The notes under the pieces were generated by a model. That model was not told the DNA's origin. It searched no databases and saw only the letters and a program-made list of their open reading frames with translations. From Paracoccus homiensis (GTDB lineage Bacteria > Pseudomonadota > Alphaproteobacteria > Rhodobacterales > Rhodobacteraceae), in contig NZ_FOHO01000005.1 in the NCBI RefSeq assembly GCF_900111675.1, positions 1 to 64,000 on the forward strand: a stretch of DNA of 64,000 nucleotides, given 5' to 3'. Of the stretch, positions 26,894-36,158 are shown piece after piece. The position numbers and the translations under genes are program-made. Within the stretch, counting starts at the first letter, position 1. Every line of letters starts with the position of its first letter.

Positions 26894-28285
26894 ATGCTGA
26901 CCAACCACGCCCCCACGGCCGAATTGCAGGCCATCGACGCCGCCCATCACATGCATCCCTTTACCGCCGGGGCCGAGCTGAACGCCAAGGGCGCGCGGGT
27001 CATCACCCGCGCAAATGGCGTCTACCTGACCGACAGCGACGGCAACGAGATCCTGGACGGCATGGCCGGCCTGTGGTGCGTCAATATCGGTTACGGCCGC
27101 GAGGAACTGGCCGATGTCGCGGCCCAGCAGATGCGCCAGCTGCCCTTCTACAACACCTTCTTCCAGACGACCCACATCCCCGCGCTGACGCTGGCCAAGC
27201 GGATCGCAGAGCTGGCGCCGGGCGATCTGAACCACGTGTTCTTCAACGGCTCGGGTTCGGACGCGAATGACACCAATCTGCGCATGGTCCGCCATTTCTG
27301 GGCCGCGCAGGGCAAGCCGGAAAAGCAGGTCGTGATCTCGCGGTGGAATGGCTATCACGGCTCGACCATGGGCGCGGCCAGCCTTGGGGGCATGAAGGGG
27401 ATGCATGCACAGGGCGGCCTGCCGATCCCCGGCATCGCCCATATCAACCAGCCCGACTGGTGGTCCGAAGGCGGCGACATGACGCCCGAAGAATTCGGTA
27501 TCGCCCGCGCCCGCGAACTGGAGGCCAAGATCGAAGAGATCGGCGCCGACAAGGTCGCGGCCTTCATCGCGGAACCCGTGCAGGGTGCGGGGGGCGTGAT
27601 CGTGCCGCCCGACAGCTATTGGCCCGAAATCAACCGCATCCTTGCGAAATACGACATTCTGCTGATCGCGGATGAGGTGATCTGCGGCTTTGGCCGGACC
27701 GGTAACTGGTTCGGGTCGCAGACAATGGGCATGACCCCCGACATCATGACCACGGCCAAGGGCCTGTCTTCGGGCTATGCGCCGATCGGGGCGTCGATCG
27801 TGTCGGACCGCGTGGCGCAGGTCATCAACGAGGCCGGCGACTTCAACCACGGCTATACCTATTCCGCCCATCCCGTCGCGGCCGCCGTCGCGCTGGAGAA
27901 CCTGCGCATCCTGGACGAAGAAGGCATCGTCGAGCGTGCGGGCAAGGTGACCGCGCCCTATCTGAAGGCGAAATGGGAAGGTCTGGGCGATCACCCGATG
28001 GTCGGTGATACAAAGATCGTCGGTCTGATGGCGTCGCTGGCACTGACGCCGAACAAGGATCGTCGGGCGAATTTCGCCGCCGATGCAGGGACCGTCGGCC
28101 TGATTTGCCGCGAGCGGTGTTTCGCGAACAATCTGGTCATGCGCCATGTGGGCGACCGGATGATCATCTCGCCCCCGCTGGTGATCTCGGAATCGGAAAT
28201 CGACCTCTTGGCCGAACGCGCATGGAAGGCGATCGACGAAACCTATCAGGCGGTGCGTGAACAAGGTCTGTGGCAGGAAGCCTGA
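26894..28285 (+). CDS. spuC: Polyamine:pyruvate aminotransferase (SpuC-like, class III)
   Basis: 463 residues. PLP-dependent transaminase moving an amino group from putrescine or a related amine to pyruvate. The PLP lysine is in TTAKGLSSGYAPIGA; ADEVICGFGRTG holds the cofactor Asp; FFNGSGSDANDTNLRM is typical of this branch (where many others have GSEAVE). AAAGGAGATCACG precedes the ATG. Position beside a GntR regulator and polyamine transporter supports a polyamine substrate. Confidence 0.9.
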   Translation: MLTNHAPTAELQAIDAAHHMHPFTAGAELNAKGARVITRANGVYLTDSDGNEILDGMAGLWCVNIGYGREELADVAAQQMRQLPFYNTFFQTTHIPALTLAKRIAELAPGDLNHVFFNGSGSDANDTNLRMVRHFWAAQGKPEKQVVISRWNGYHGSTMGAASLGGMKGMHAQGGLPIPGIAHINQPDWWSEGGDMTPEEFGIARARELEAKIEEIGADKVAAFIAEPVQGAGGVIVPPDSYWPEINRILAKYDILLIADEVICGFGRTGNWFGSQTMGMTPDIMTTAKGLSSGYAPIGASIVSDRVAQVINEAGDFNHGYTYSAHPVAAAVALENLRILDEEGIVERAGKVTAPYLKAKWEGLGDHPMVGDTKIVGLMASLALTPNKDRRANFAADAGTVGLICRERCFANNLVMRHVGDRMIISPPLVISESEIDLLAERAWKAIDETYQAVREQGLWQEA

Positions 28286-28294
28286 CAGACAGAC

Positions 28295-28316
28295 GGCCCG
28301 GTCATTTGACCGGGCC
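28295..28316 (+). terminator. Hairpin after the aminotransferase gene
   Basis: GGCCCGGTCA-TT-TGACCGGGCC, a perfect 10-bp stem ten bases after the stop. It lies between convergent genes; no long T-run, so termination may be less strict. Confidence 0.65.
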
Positions 28317-28331
28317 GCATCATTTCGGGGA

Positions 28332-28589
28332 TCATCCCAGCGGTGGCAACGCCCCGCCCCCGCCATGCCGTTTCGGCGGATGGAACAGGATCGCAAGCCC
28401 GACGGCAAAGCCCAGAACGCCCGCCATGGGCCCCCAGTTCAGCGTCAACCACCCCAGGATCGGCACGCCGACCCCGATCAGCGCCCACAGCCCACGCTGG
28501 CGATGCGGCTCTTTCACGCGGGGCAGCAGGCAGGCCAGAACCAGCCAGCCCAGTGCCACCCCCAGCGTTATGAGCAAAGTCGGTGTCAC
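28332..28589 (-). CDS. DUF2484 membrane protein
   Basis: 85 residues with two or three hydrophobic helices ([52 protein letters not shown]). This small protein is known from Rhodobacteraceae inside the cell-wall cluster, between murC and murB. Here it overlaps the murC stop by ATGA, as expected for that family, but murB does not follow. Function is unknown; a link to peptidoglycan synthesis is inferred from context. Confidence 0.8.
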   Translation of the reverse strand: MTPTLLITLGVALGWLVLACLLPRVKEPHRQRGLWALIGVGVPILGWLTLNWGPMAGVLGFAVGLAILFHPPKRHGGGGALPPLG

Positions 28590-30013
28590 GCGGCCTTTCC
28601 CTGCAATCTTGCGGGCAGACCATTGGCCCAGCCGGAAATCGTGCCCGCCCCCAGGCAGACCACCATATCGCCCGGCCGCGCCTGCTCGCGCACAAGACGT
28701 TCCAGATCATCCTCGTTCAGGATCGCGCGGGCATGACGATGACCATGCGCGATCAGACCGGCGACAAGATCGTCGCGCGATGCGCCGGGGATCGGATCTT
28801 CGCCCGCCGAATAGACCTCGGCGATGGCGACGACATCGGCCTCGTTGAAGCAGGTGCAGAAATCCTCGAACAGGCTGGACAGGCGCGAATAGCGATGCGG
28901 CTGATGTACCGCGATCACGCGGCCGCCGGTGGCCTGACGGGCGGCTTTCAGAACGGCGGCGATCTCGACCGGGTGATGGCCGTAATCGTCGATGATGGTC
29001 ACGCCATCGACCTCGCCCACGCGGGTAAAGCGGCGACCGACGCCACCGAATTTCGCCAGTGCCTCGCGGATTTCGGATTTCTTCATGCCCAGATGGCGGG
29101 CCACAGCGACCGCGGCCAGGCAGTTCGAGACGTTGTGATCGCCCGGCATCGGCAGGGTGCAGCCCTCGATCATCTCGATCTCGCCCTTCTCGCTGGGGCC
29201 TTCGCCCTGCAACGCGATGTCGAAATGCGCGATCCCCTTGTCATAGGTCAGGTTCATCGCGCGGACATCGGCCTGCGCGTTGAAACCGAAGGTCACGACG
29301 CGACGCTCGGTCAGCTTGCCGACCAGCGCCTGCACTTCGGGATGGTCGGTGCAGCAGACCGCCAGACCGTAGAACGGGATCGAGCTGGCAAAGTTGTAGA
29401 ACCCCTGCCGCAGCGCATCGAAATCGCCCCAATGTTCCATATGCTCGGGGTCGATATTGGTGATGATCGCGATATCGGTCGGCAGGCGGTTGAAGCTGCC
29501 ATCGCTTTCATCGGCCTCGACGACCATCCACTCGCCCTCGCCGGCGCGCGCATTGCTGCCATAGGCATGGATCACGCCGCCATTGATGACGGTCGCGTCC
29601 AGATTGCCCGCATCCAGCAGCGTGGCAACCATGGTGGTTGTGGTCGTCTTACCATGCGTGCCCGCGACGCAGATATTCGATTTCATCCGCATCAGTTCGG
29701 CCAGCATTTCGGCGCGGCGGACGATGGGCAGGCCGCGGCGGCGGGCCTCTTCCAGTTCGGGGTTGCCCTTCTTGATCGCGGTCGAGATCACGATGACCCC
29801 CGCCTCGCCGATATTCTCGGCCCGCTGCCCCTCGAACACGGTCGCGCCAAGGCTTTCCAGACGGTCGGTGATCTTCGAGCGTTTCAGATCGCTGCCCTGC
29901 ACCTGATAGCCAAGCGTCAGCAGCACCTCGGCGATGCCGGACATGCCGATACCGCCGATACCGACGAAATGGATCGGGCCCAGTTCACCGGGCAGCTTGG
30001 TAGCGGCGTTCAT
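28586..30013 (-). CDS. murC: UDP-N-acetylmuramate--L-alanine ligase
   Basis: 475 residues. Adds L-Ala to UDP-MurNAc, first step of the stem peptide. N-terminal [21 protein letters not shown] loop [23 protein letters not shown] and HQPHRYSRL are all diagnostic Mur ligase motifs. Coupled by 4-bp overlaps to murG upstream and DUF2484 downstream. Confidence 0.97.
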   Translation of the reverse strand: MNAATKLPGELGPIHFVGIGGIGMSGIAEVLLTLGYQVQGSDLKRSKITDRLESLGATVFEGQRAENIGEAGVIVISTAIKKGNPELEEARRRGLPIVRRAEMLAELMRMKSNICVAGTHGKTTTTTMVATLLDAGNLDATVINGGVIHAYGSNARAGEGEWMVVEADESDGSFNRLPTDIAIITNIDPEHMEHWGDFDALRQGFYNFASSIPFYGLAVCCTDHPEVQALVGKLTERRVVTFGFNAQADVRAMNLTYDKGIAHFDIALQGEGPSEKGEIEMIEGCTLPMPGDHNVSNCLAAVAVARHLGMKKSEIREALAKFGGVGRRFTRVGEVDGVTIIDDYGHHPVEIAAVLKAARQATGGRVIAVHQPHRYSRLSSLFEDFCTCFNEADVVAIAEVYSAGEDPIPGASRDDLVAGLIAHGHRHARAILNEDDLERLVREQARPGDMVVCLGAGTISGWANGLPARLQGKAA

Positions 30014-31098
30014 GGCGTAATCTCCGTAACTAGATCGAACAGGCGACGGACGGCATCGGGCCGCCCGAGTTTCAGGGCTGCGGCGGCCATCTGGTCGGCA
30101 CGCGCGGGATCGGTGAGAATTGCGCGGATGTCGCCCGTCAGGCCGTCAACGTCAAGAATGGATTCGGGTTGAATGATGGCTGCGCCCGCCTCGGCAAGGG
30201 CTTGCGCATTCGCGGTCTGGTGGTCGCCGGTGGCGGCCGCGAAGGGAATCAGGATCGCCGGACGCCCGATCACGGTAATATCCGCGATCGAGGAAGCCCC
30301 TGCCCGGCTGACGACCAGTTGGGCACGGGCCAGACGTTCGGGCACGTCGGTAAAGAAGGGCTGCACGTCGGCCGCGATACCGGCGTCGCGATAGGCGGCG
30401 ATCACGCGTTCGCCATCCTCGGCGCGGGCCTGATGGCTGACCTGCAAACGCGCGCGAATATCGGCTGGAAGCGCGGCAATGGCAGCGGGCACCACATCTG
30501 ACAACACCCGCGCGCCCTGACTGCCCCCGATGACCAGCAGATGCAGCGGCCCGTCAGCAGGCAGGGCATAGGGCGCGCCGGCCTGGTCCATCACCGCGCC
30601 GCGCACCGGATTTCCGGTATGGATGCCCGACACCCCGTCGGGCAGCGACGTTGGCCAGGTTCCGCAGGCAACACGGTTTACACGCCCTGCGAACAGGCGG
30701 TTCACCCGCCCCATCACACCGTTCTGTTCATGGATCATCCGCGGCAGACCCATCAGCCAGGCCGCCGACAGGGCCGGGATCGTCGGATATCCGCCAAAGC
30801 CGATCACCACGGTGGGACGGTCGCGCCGGAACTCGGCCCGCGCGGCCAGAACCCCGGCTGCGATCTTGGCAGGCGCGGTCAGCTTGCCGATCATCCCGCC
30901 CCGCGCCGTCGTCGCGGATTTGACAACGCTGCGCTGCACCGCCTCGGGAAAGGCCCCGGCATAGCGCGCACCGCGATCATCGGTCGACAGCCGCACCCGC
31001 CAGCCCTCGGCCAGCAGCAATTCAGCCAGCGATTGGGCGGGAAACATATGGCCACCGGTCCCCCCGGCAGCGATCAAGGCCAATGGTGCGGTCATCAA
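30010..31098 (-). CDS. murG: UDP-GlcNAc:lipid I GlcNAc transferase
   Basis: 362 residues. Converts lipid I to lipid II on the inner face of the membrane. Opening [19 protein letters not shown] with the glycine-rich loop, then [33 protein letters not shown] and the C-terminal [12 protein letters not shown]. Overlaps ftsW and murC by 4 bp on each side. Confidence 0.97.
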   Translation of the reverse strand: MMTAPLALIAAGGTGGHMFPAQSLAELLLAEGWRVRLSTDDRGARYAGAFPEAVQRSVVKSATTARGGMIGKLTAPAKIAAGVLAARAEFRRDRPTVVIGFGGYPTIPALSAAWLMGLPRMIHEQNGVMGRVNRLFAGRVNRVACGTWPTSLPDGVSGIHTGNPVRGAVMDQAGAPYALPADGPLHLLVIGGSQGARVLSDVVPAAIAALPADIRARLQVSHQARAEDGERVIAAYRDAGIAADVQPFFTDVPERLARAQLVVSRAGASSIADITVIGRPAILIPFAAATGDHQTANAQALAEAGAAIIQPESILDVDGLTGDIRAILTDPARADQMAAAALKLGRPDAVRRLFDLVTEITP

Positions 31099-32258
31099 CG
31101 CCCCCGACGCAGAATTTCAGCCAGCTCGCCCTGTGGGCGGGTGCGGGTCAGGGCCAGCAGCATCCCCATCGCGATCCCCGAGGCGATCACGGATGAGCCG
31201 CCATAGCTGACGAAAGGCAGGGTCATCCCCTTGGCAGGCAACAGGCGGACGGCCACGCCCATATTGATCAGCGCCTGCACGCCGAATGCACAGGCAAGAC
31301 CGGTTCCGGCAATCCGTGCGAAAGGATCGCGTTCCTTCATCAGCCGCAGCAGTGATCGCACGACGATCGTGCAGTACAGCGTGATGATCGCCAGAACCAT
31401 GATCAGACCGTATTCTTCGGCCGCGACGGCGATGATGAAATCGGTATGGGCATCCGGCAGCGACCACTTGACGCTGCCCTCTCCGACGCCGACGCCGAAA
31501 AAGCCGCCTTCCTGAATCGCGTTGGTCGCGAAACCGATCTGCGTGCGCGGGTCGATGTCAGGCGACAGGAAGCCGTTGATCCGCCGCGCGAAATGTTCGG
31601 ATGCACCATAGGCAAACACCCCGCCCATGACGGCCATCCCCGCCACGCCGAACAGAAGGACCATCGGCGCCCCGGCGACGAAATACATCACCAGCCATGA
31701 AAACAGCACCAGCGAGGCCTGTCCGAAATCCGGCTGCAACGCCAGAAGGATCACCACGGTCGCGCAGGCGATAAAGGAATACAGCTTGCCGGGCGGGCCG
31801 CCCACCTCCATCGCGGCGGCCATGAACCATGCGCACAGCGCCACGAAACCGGGCTTCAGAAATTCGGACGGCTGAAGGGATACGAAGCCAAGGCTAAGCC
31901 AACGGGTCGCGCCCTTGCCGAAATCGGTGCCGACCACGGGCAGCGCGACGATCAGCGCAAAGGCCAGAATACAGCCCATGACCCCCAGACGCCGCACCTG
32001 TTTCGGCGACAGCATCGAGATCACCGCCATCACGACCAGTGCCATCCCGCCAAAGACCGCCTGCCGCTGCACATAATAGAACCGGGGAAGGTTGTTCTTT
32101 TCGGCCAGCGGAACCGATGCCGCCAGCCCCAGAAGGATACCGATCGTGAACAGCCCCAGCACACAGGCCAGGGACCATTTGTCCACGGTTCGCCACCAAC
32201 GTGGTAATATCGGGTCGCCCGCCCGGACGGGGGTCGTGCCAAAGACCATCTCGGTCAT
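31095..32258 (-). CDS. ftsW: Peptidoglycan glycosyltransferase FtsW
   Basis: 387 residues, about ten membrane segments. SEDS-family polymerase of septal peptidoglycan. SEDS signatures [31 protein letters not shown] and [15 protein letters not shown] are present. Start at ATG 32258 ([10 protein letters not shown]); a longer in-frame extension to 32318 is Gly/Arg-rich and not family-like. The ribosome site is weak. First gene of the visible ftsW-murG-murC-DUF2484 run. Confidence 0.95.
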   Translation of the reverse strand: MTEMVFGTTPVRAGDPILPRWWRTVDKWSLACVLGLFTIGILLGLAASVPLAEKNNLPRFYYVQRQAVFGGMALVVMAVISMLSPKQVRRLGVMGCILAFALIVALPVVGTDFGKGATRWLSLGFVSLQPSEFLKPGFVALCAWFMAAAMEVGGPPGKLYSFIACATVVILLALQPDFGQASLVLFSWLVMYFVAGAPMVLLFGVAGMAVMGGVFAYGASEHFARRINGFLSPDIDPRTQIGFATNAIQEGGFFGVGVGEGSVKWSLPDAHTDFIIAVAAEEYGLIMVLAIITLYCTIVVRSLLRLMKERDPFARIAGTGLACAFGVQALINMGVAVRLLPAKGMTLPFVSYGGSSVIASGIAMGMLLALTRTRPQGELAEILRRGR

Positions 32259-32475
32259 GGGAATACTGCCGTCACTGCCTCTGCCATGTCCGGTTTTTCC
32301 GGATCTGCCGCCAAGCATAGCGTGAACTGGCCCGTCACGCTACTACCGATTGAGGCAAGCCGCCTGGGGCACATAAATTTGTTCGATATGTCCGTGACAC
32401 CGATCCGACCCTGCCCCACGAAGCTGTGAGCGGTGCATGGCTACCCTTGCCCGCGCCAATCGCTAAGGTCGCGGC

Positions 32476-33219
32476 ATGTTGGGAATCGATCTAGCCGCCG
32501 CCGCCTTTCTGCCTGCCGCCCTTGTCGCGATGCTGGCGGGCCTTCTGTCCTTCCTGTCGCCCTGCGTCCTGCCCATCGTGCCACCCTATCTGGCCTATAT
32601 GACCGGCGTGAACGTGAACGGTCTGAAAACAAAAGAGCGCAGCGCGGTCCTGCCCGCGATCTTTTTCGTTCTGGGCCTATCGACAGTCTTTCTGGTGATG
32701 GGGTTCGCGGCGTCGGCGTTTGGGCGGGCTTTCCTGCAATATCAAGACCTTCTGTCAAAGATCGCAGGTGTGATGGTGATCGTCATGGCCCTGCACTTCC
32801 TGCATGTCATCCGCATCCCGATCCTTGACCAAGAGGCACGGTTGAATGCCGGCAAACAGGATGGCGGCGCGTTCGGCGCCTATTTCCTGGGCCTCGCCTT
32901 CGCCTTTGGCTGGACCCCCTGCATCGGGCCACAGCTGGGCATGATCCTGTCGCTTGCCGCCACCGGTGGCGAGGTGTCGCGCGGCACGGCATTGCTGGCG
33001 GTCTATGCGCTGGGTCTGGGCATTCCGTTTCTGCTGGCCGCGATTTTCATCAACCGCGCCATCGGCGTGATGAACCGCATCAAACCGCATCTGAAAACCA
33101 TCGAGCGACTGATGGGCGCGCTGCTGCTGATCGTCGGCATCATGCTGCTGACCGGCTGGCTTTCGGCGATCTCGTTCTGGCTTCTCGAAGCCTTTCCGGC
33201 GCTGGGACAATTGGGCTGA
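32476..33219 (+). CDS. ccdA: Cytochrome c biogenesis protein CcdA
   Basis: 247 residues, six membrane segments. Carries electrons from cytoplasmic thioredoxin across the membrane to periplasmic thiol proteins that reduce apocytochrome c. The redox Cys pair is visible in LLSFLSPCVLPIVPPYLAY and FGWTPCIGPQLG. Divergent from ftsW over 217 bp. Confidence 0.94.
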   Translation: MLGIDLAAAAFLPAALVAMLAGLLSFLSPCVLPIVPPYLAYMTGVNVNGLKTKERSAVLPAIFFVLGLSTVFLVMGFAASAFGRAFLQYQDLLSKIAGVMVIVMALHFLHVIRIPILDQEARLNAGKQDGGAFGAYFLGLAFAFGWTPCIGPQLGMILSLAATGGEVSRGTALLAVYALGLGIPFLLAAIFINRAIGVMNRIKPHLKTIERLMGALLLIVGIMLLTGWLSAISFWLLEAFPALGQLG

Positions 33220-33300
33220 CCGGACTTCGGGGGACCGGATGCCTTCACGATCGGAGATGCTGATGACCGTCGCACGGACCCTGTTACCGCTGATCATGTC

Positions 33301-34248
33301 ATGCGCCTGATCCTGCGCGCGGTTCTGGGCGTGATCGTCGTCGTGGCCTTGGCACTGCTGGTCACGCAGCTTTGGAACAGTCGCGGGTCGCCCCGGCCCG
33401 ATCCTGTTCCCGGCGCATTGCGGCTGGTCAGCATGAATACGCATTACATCCTGTTGAATGCCCCCGACGGCCCCTGGTCTGTCGCGGGATGGGAGCGCAG
33501 GAAAGATGCGCTGACCGCGGTTCTTCGCCCCCTGGACGCAGATCTGATCGCCTTTCAGGAAATGGAAAGCTTTCAACGCGGCGGCGATGGGTCGGTCAAT
33601 CTTGCGCGGGATCACCTGCTGGCCACGATGCCCGACTTTGCCGTCGCGGCCAGCGGCGACTGGCGCAGCTTTCCGACGACCCAACCCATCTTGTATCGCC
33701 CCGAACGTCTGAACCTGCTGGATCAGGGCTGGTTCTTCTTTTCGGACACCCCCGATGTCATCTATTCGCGCACCTTCAACGGATCGTACCCCGCCTTCGC
33801 ATCCTGGGCATGGTTCGAGGATCGCGAGACCGGCGAACGCCTGCGCGTGGTGAATGTCCATTTCGATTACAGCAGCGCGGGAAACCGGCTTGCCTCGGCC
33901 GCGCTTGTCGCCGAACGCCTGTCCCCCTGGCTTCAGGCGGACGAGCGTGTCGTGCTGGTGGGCGATCTGAACGCTATGGCCGGCAGCCGGACGGCCGGGA
34001 TCCTGCGCGAAACCGGACTGGCGCTGACCCCTGCGCGGGGGGCGACCTATCATCTGAACCGGGGGCTGAACCTGTTCGGGGCCATCGACCATGTGCTGCA
34101 TGATTGCAAGATCCGGCTGGATGCCCGCCCCGTTGCGATCCGCGAGAAGCCCGGCAATGTCTGGCCAAGCGATCACTATCCGGTGCTGGCGCAATTCCAT
34201 GTCGGCCTGCCATCGACCCATGCCGACTGCCGAAATCTGCCGAACTAA
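33301..34248 (+). CDS. Endonuclease/exonuclease/phosphatase-family hydrolase, membrane-anchored or exported
   Basis: 315 residues. N-terminal hydrophobic segment (LILRAVLGVIVVVALALLV) then an EEP domain: LRLVSMNTHYI, metal Glu in AFQEMESF, HFDYSSAGNRL, GDLNAMAGS and the C-terminal SDHYPVLAQFH pair. Members cleave phosphodiester bonds in nucleic acids, lipids or inositol phosphates; the target here is unknown. Because the anchor precedes the domain, it probably works outside the cytoplasm. Confidence 0.83.
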   Translation: MRLILRAVLGVIVVVALALLVTQLWNSRGSPRPDPVPGALRLVSMNTHYILLNAPDGPWSVAGWERRKDALTAVLRPLDADLIAFQEMESFQRGGDGSVNLARDHLLATMPDFAVAASGDWRSFPTTQPILYRPERLNLLDQGWFFFSDTPDVIYSRTFNGSYPAFASWAWFEDRETGERLRVVNVHFDYSSAGNRLASAALVAERLSPWLQADERVVLVGDLNAMAGSRTAGILRETGLALTPARGATYHLNRGLNLFGAIDHVLHDCKIRLDARPVAIREKPGNVWPSDHYPVLAQFHVGLPSTHADCRNLPN

Positions 34249-34257
34249 GCCCCGTGG

Positions 34258-35367
34258 TCAGCCCTTGAACCGGGCCATGAAGGACCGGTCGATGCGGTCC
34301 TTCCATCGCCACAGCCACCGACCATGCAAGGTCAGACCATACCATTCGGCCACCGCGATCCGCTGGCCAAGCGAGATGATCTTCAGGTAGTCGCGCTGCG
34401 GGCAGTAATCGGTCAGCGCGTCACCGCGCAGGAACGCAGCCATGTTCCGGGCCATGACCGGCCCTTGCCGCACCGCGAACACACCCGCCTTGGGGCGTGG
34501 CGCGAAGGGCATGGATGCACAATCCCCCGCTGCGAAAAGCGAGGGGAACCCCGAAACCTGCAGCCTTGGTGTCACGGTGACAAAGCCCGCCTCATCGCAT
34601 GGCAGATCACGCGCCAACCAGCCATGCGCCCTGGCGCCCGCAATCCCCACGGTGAAGGCGCTGTCGATCCGCGCCCCGCTTTGCAACAGGACGGAATCGG
34701 CCAGAACGCGCGTGACCGGATCTGCGGTGACGGTGGTGATCCCGGCGCGCAACAAGGCGGCCTGGATCCGCCGTCGCGTGCGGGCAGACACCCCCGGCAC
34801 GATGCGGGCCCCGGCCTCGATCAGTGTAACCCGGCCGCGCTGCCGATGCGCCAGCGCCAGCGCCGTCTCGGTTCCCGCGACCCCGCCACCGATAACGACG
34901 ACCGGACGATCCGACGCATCCCGATCGGAGAATGCCGCGAAACGGGTGACAAAATCCCCAAGGGGCTTGACCGCCACGGCATGCGCATCGAAACCCGGAA
35001 GGCCCGGCATGCCGCTGTGGCTGCCGATATCCAGCGCGGCGACGTCATAAACCATCTGCCTCTCGCCGCCCTCAACCGCAACGCGGGCGACACGCCCGGC
35101 GGGATCAAGCCCCACAACGCGCCCCCGGATCAGATCCACATCATAACGCGCGGCAAAAGCCGCGAGATCAACCGCCAGATCATCCGCCCGATAGTGCCCC
35201 GCGACAAAGCCCGGAAACATGCCTGAATAGGTCGCCTGCCGCCCCGGCTCGATCAGCACGATCCGCGCCTGCGGCAATTCCCGGCGCAGGATCGGCAACG
35301 CCAACAGATTCGCATGCCCGGCCCCCAGCAACAGAATGCGACGTGATCTGGCGTCGGGATCAGACAA
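34258..35367 (-). CDS. FAD-dependent NAD(P)-type oxidoreductase of the SelD-associated family
   Basis: 369 residues. Two dinucleotide motifs: ILLLGAGHANLLALPIL (FAD) and VVVIGGGVAGTETALALAH (NAD(P)H), plus FPSLFAAGDCASM near the C-terminus. The opening GAGHANLL with PGRQATYSGMFPGFVAGHY matches the group that is fused to or found beside selenide-water dikinase (SelD). No SelD domain or selenium gene is present here, so the electron acceptor is open; a type-II NADH:quinone-like role is possible. Confidence 0.8.
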   Translation of the reverse strand: MSDPDARSRRILLLGAGHANLLALPILRRELPQARIVLIEPGRQATYSGMFPGFVAGHYRADDLAVDLAAFAARYDVDLIRGRVVGLDPAGRVARVAVEGGERQMVYDVAALDIGSHSGMPGLPGFDAHAVAVKPLGDFVTRFAAFSDRDASDRPVVVIGGGVAGTETALALAHRQRGRVTLIEAGARIVPGVSARTRRRIQAALLRAGITTVTADPVTRVLADSVLLQSGARIDSAFTVGIAGARAHGWLARDLPCDEAGFVTVTPRLQVSGFPSLFAAGDCASMPFAPRPKAGVFAVRQGPVMARNMAAFLRGDALTDYCPQRDYLKIISLGQRIAVAEWYGLTLHGRWLWRWKDRIDRSFMARFKG

Positions 35368-35542
35368 ACGGCTCTCCTGCAGCAGAATTACCGGGCTGGA
35401 AATATGGTGGCGCGAGGTCCATCACAACCGACCACGACCCGCTTCACCGGATGGTTACAGCAGTATCGCTTCGAAAGCACGCAACGCGAGTCATCGGCGA
35501 CTGGATGGCCTTCCAAAACTTTGCTTCATTGCGCCCATCTTT

Positions 35543-36117
35543 CTATCCGGTTGAAGGGAATAGGTTTTGCTGGTCCGGGTGCGATGCCGCGGGGTGTTTG
35601 GGGTTTTTCTGCGCCCGTTTCCCGAGTTGTTGGGACGCCGTTTCTGGCAGTTCCGCGCGCTCGAATACCCTTGGCCCGTCGGCAAGCGGATGATCCGCCT
35701 CGATTTCACCTGGCTCCGCTGCCAACCGCAACATTTTTGGGCCACCCCGAGCAGCCTGGACGCGCTGGAGAGGTTGAGCCAGGGTTCAAGGCCGCCGGGA
35801 TCGGGTTTGAATACCGGAATCTTGCAGTAGGACCGCAGTGCCGTGACGCGCTCCCTGGTCCAGCGGTTGCCGTTTCCGCTGGCAAGACCGTTCCGGTTCA
35901 GAACGCCCGCGATGATATCGTCGCCGGCAATTCGCGCAAGCTGGCGGACAGCCTCGACAATATCCAGCGATGTCCGGTCAATGGCGAGGCGAGGCAGCGA
36001 AGGCGGTAGATCCTGTAAGGAGCAACGATAAACCGGTCTTGACCAACCCATTGAAATATAATCATCGAAAGGAGAACCGTTGGTCAAAATGGCAATTATA
36101 TCGTTGCAGAATGGCAA
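35543..36117 (-). pseudogene. Frameshifted C-terminal remnant of a serine recombinase
   Basis: On the minus strand LDIVEAVRQLARIAGDD, AGVLNRNGLASGNGNRWTRE and LEPWLNLSSASRLLGVAQ match the C-terminal region of large serine recombinases. After GVAQK near 35735 the frame is lost, but the next frame continues the same domain (LRLAAEPGEIEADHPLADGP, VFERAEL, SHPDQQNLFPSTG) to a natural-looking end at 35543. The catalytic serine domain is absent and residues before about 35985 are not family-like. It is therefore a dead fragment of a lost mobile element. The stretch 35368-36158 holds no intact gene, and 36020-36160 is visibly richer in A and T. Confidence 0.75.
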
Positions 36118-36158
36118 AAAAGCCGCCCGAATGGCAGTTTTATGCTTGATGTATCAAA

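Noticed and set aside
33239..33310. Short frame before the EEP-family gene
   Set aside because: 23 codons only, no ribosome site or conserved feature; overlaps the real start.
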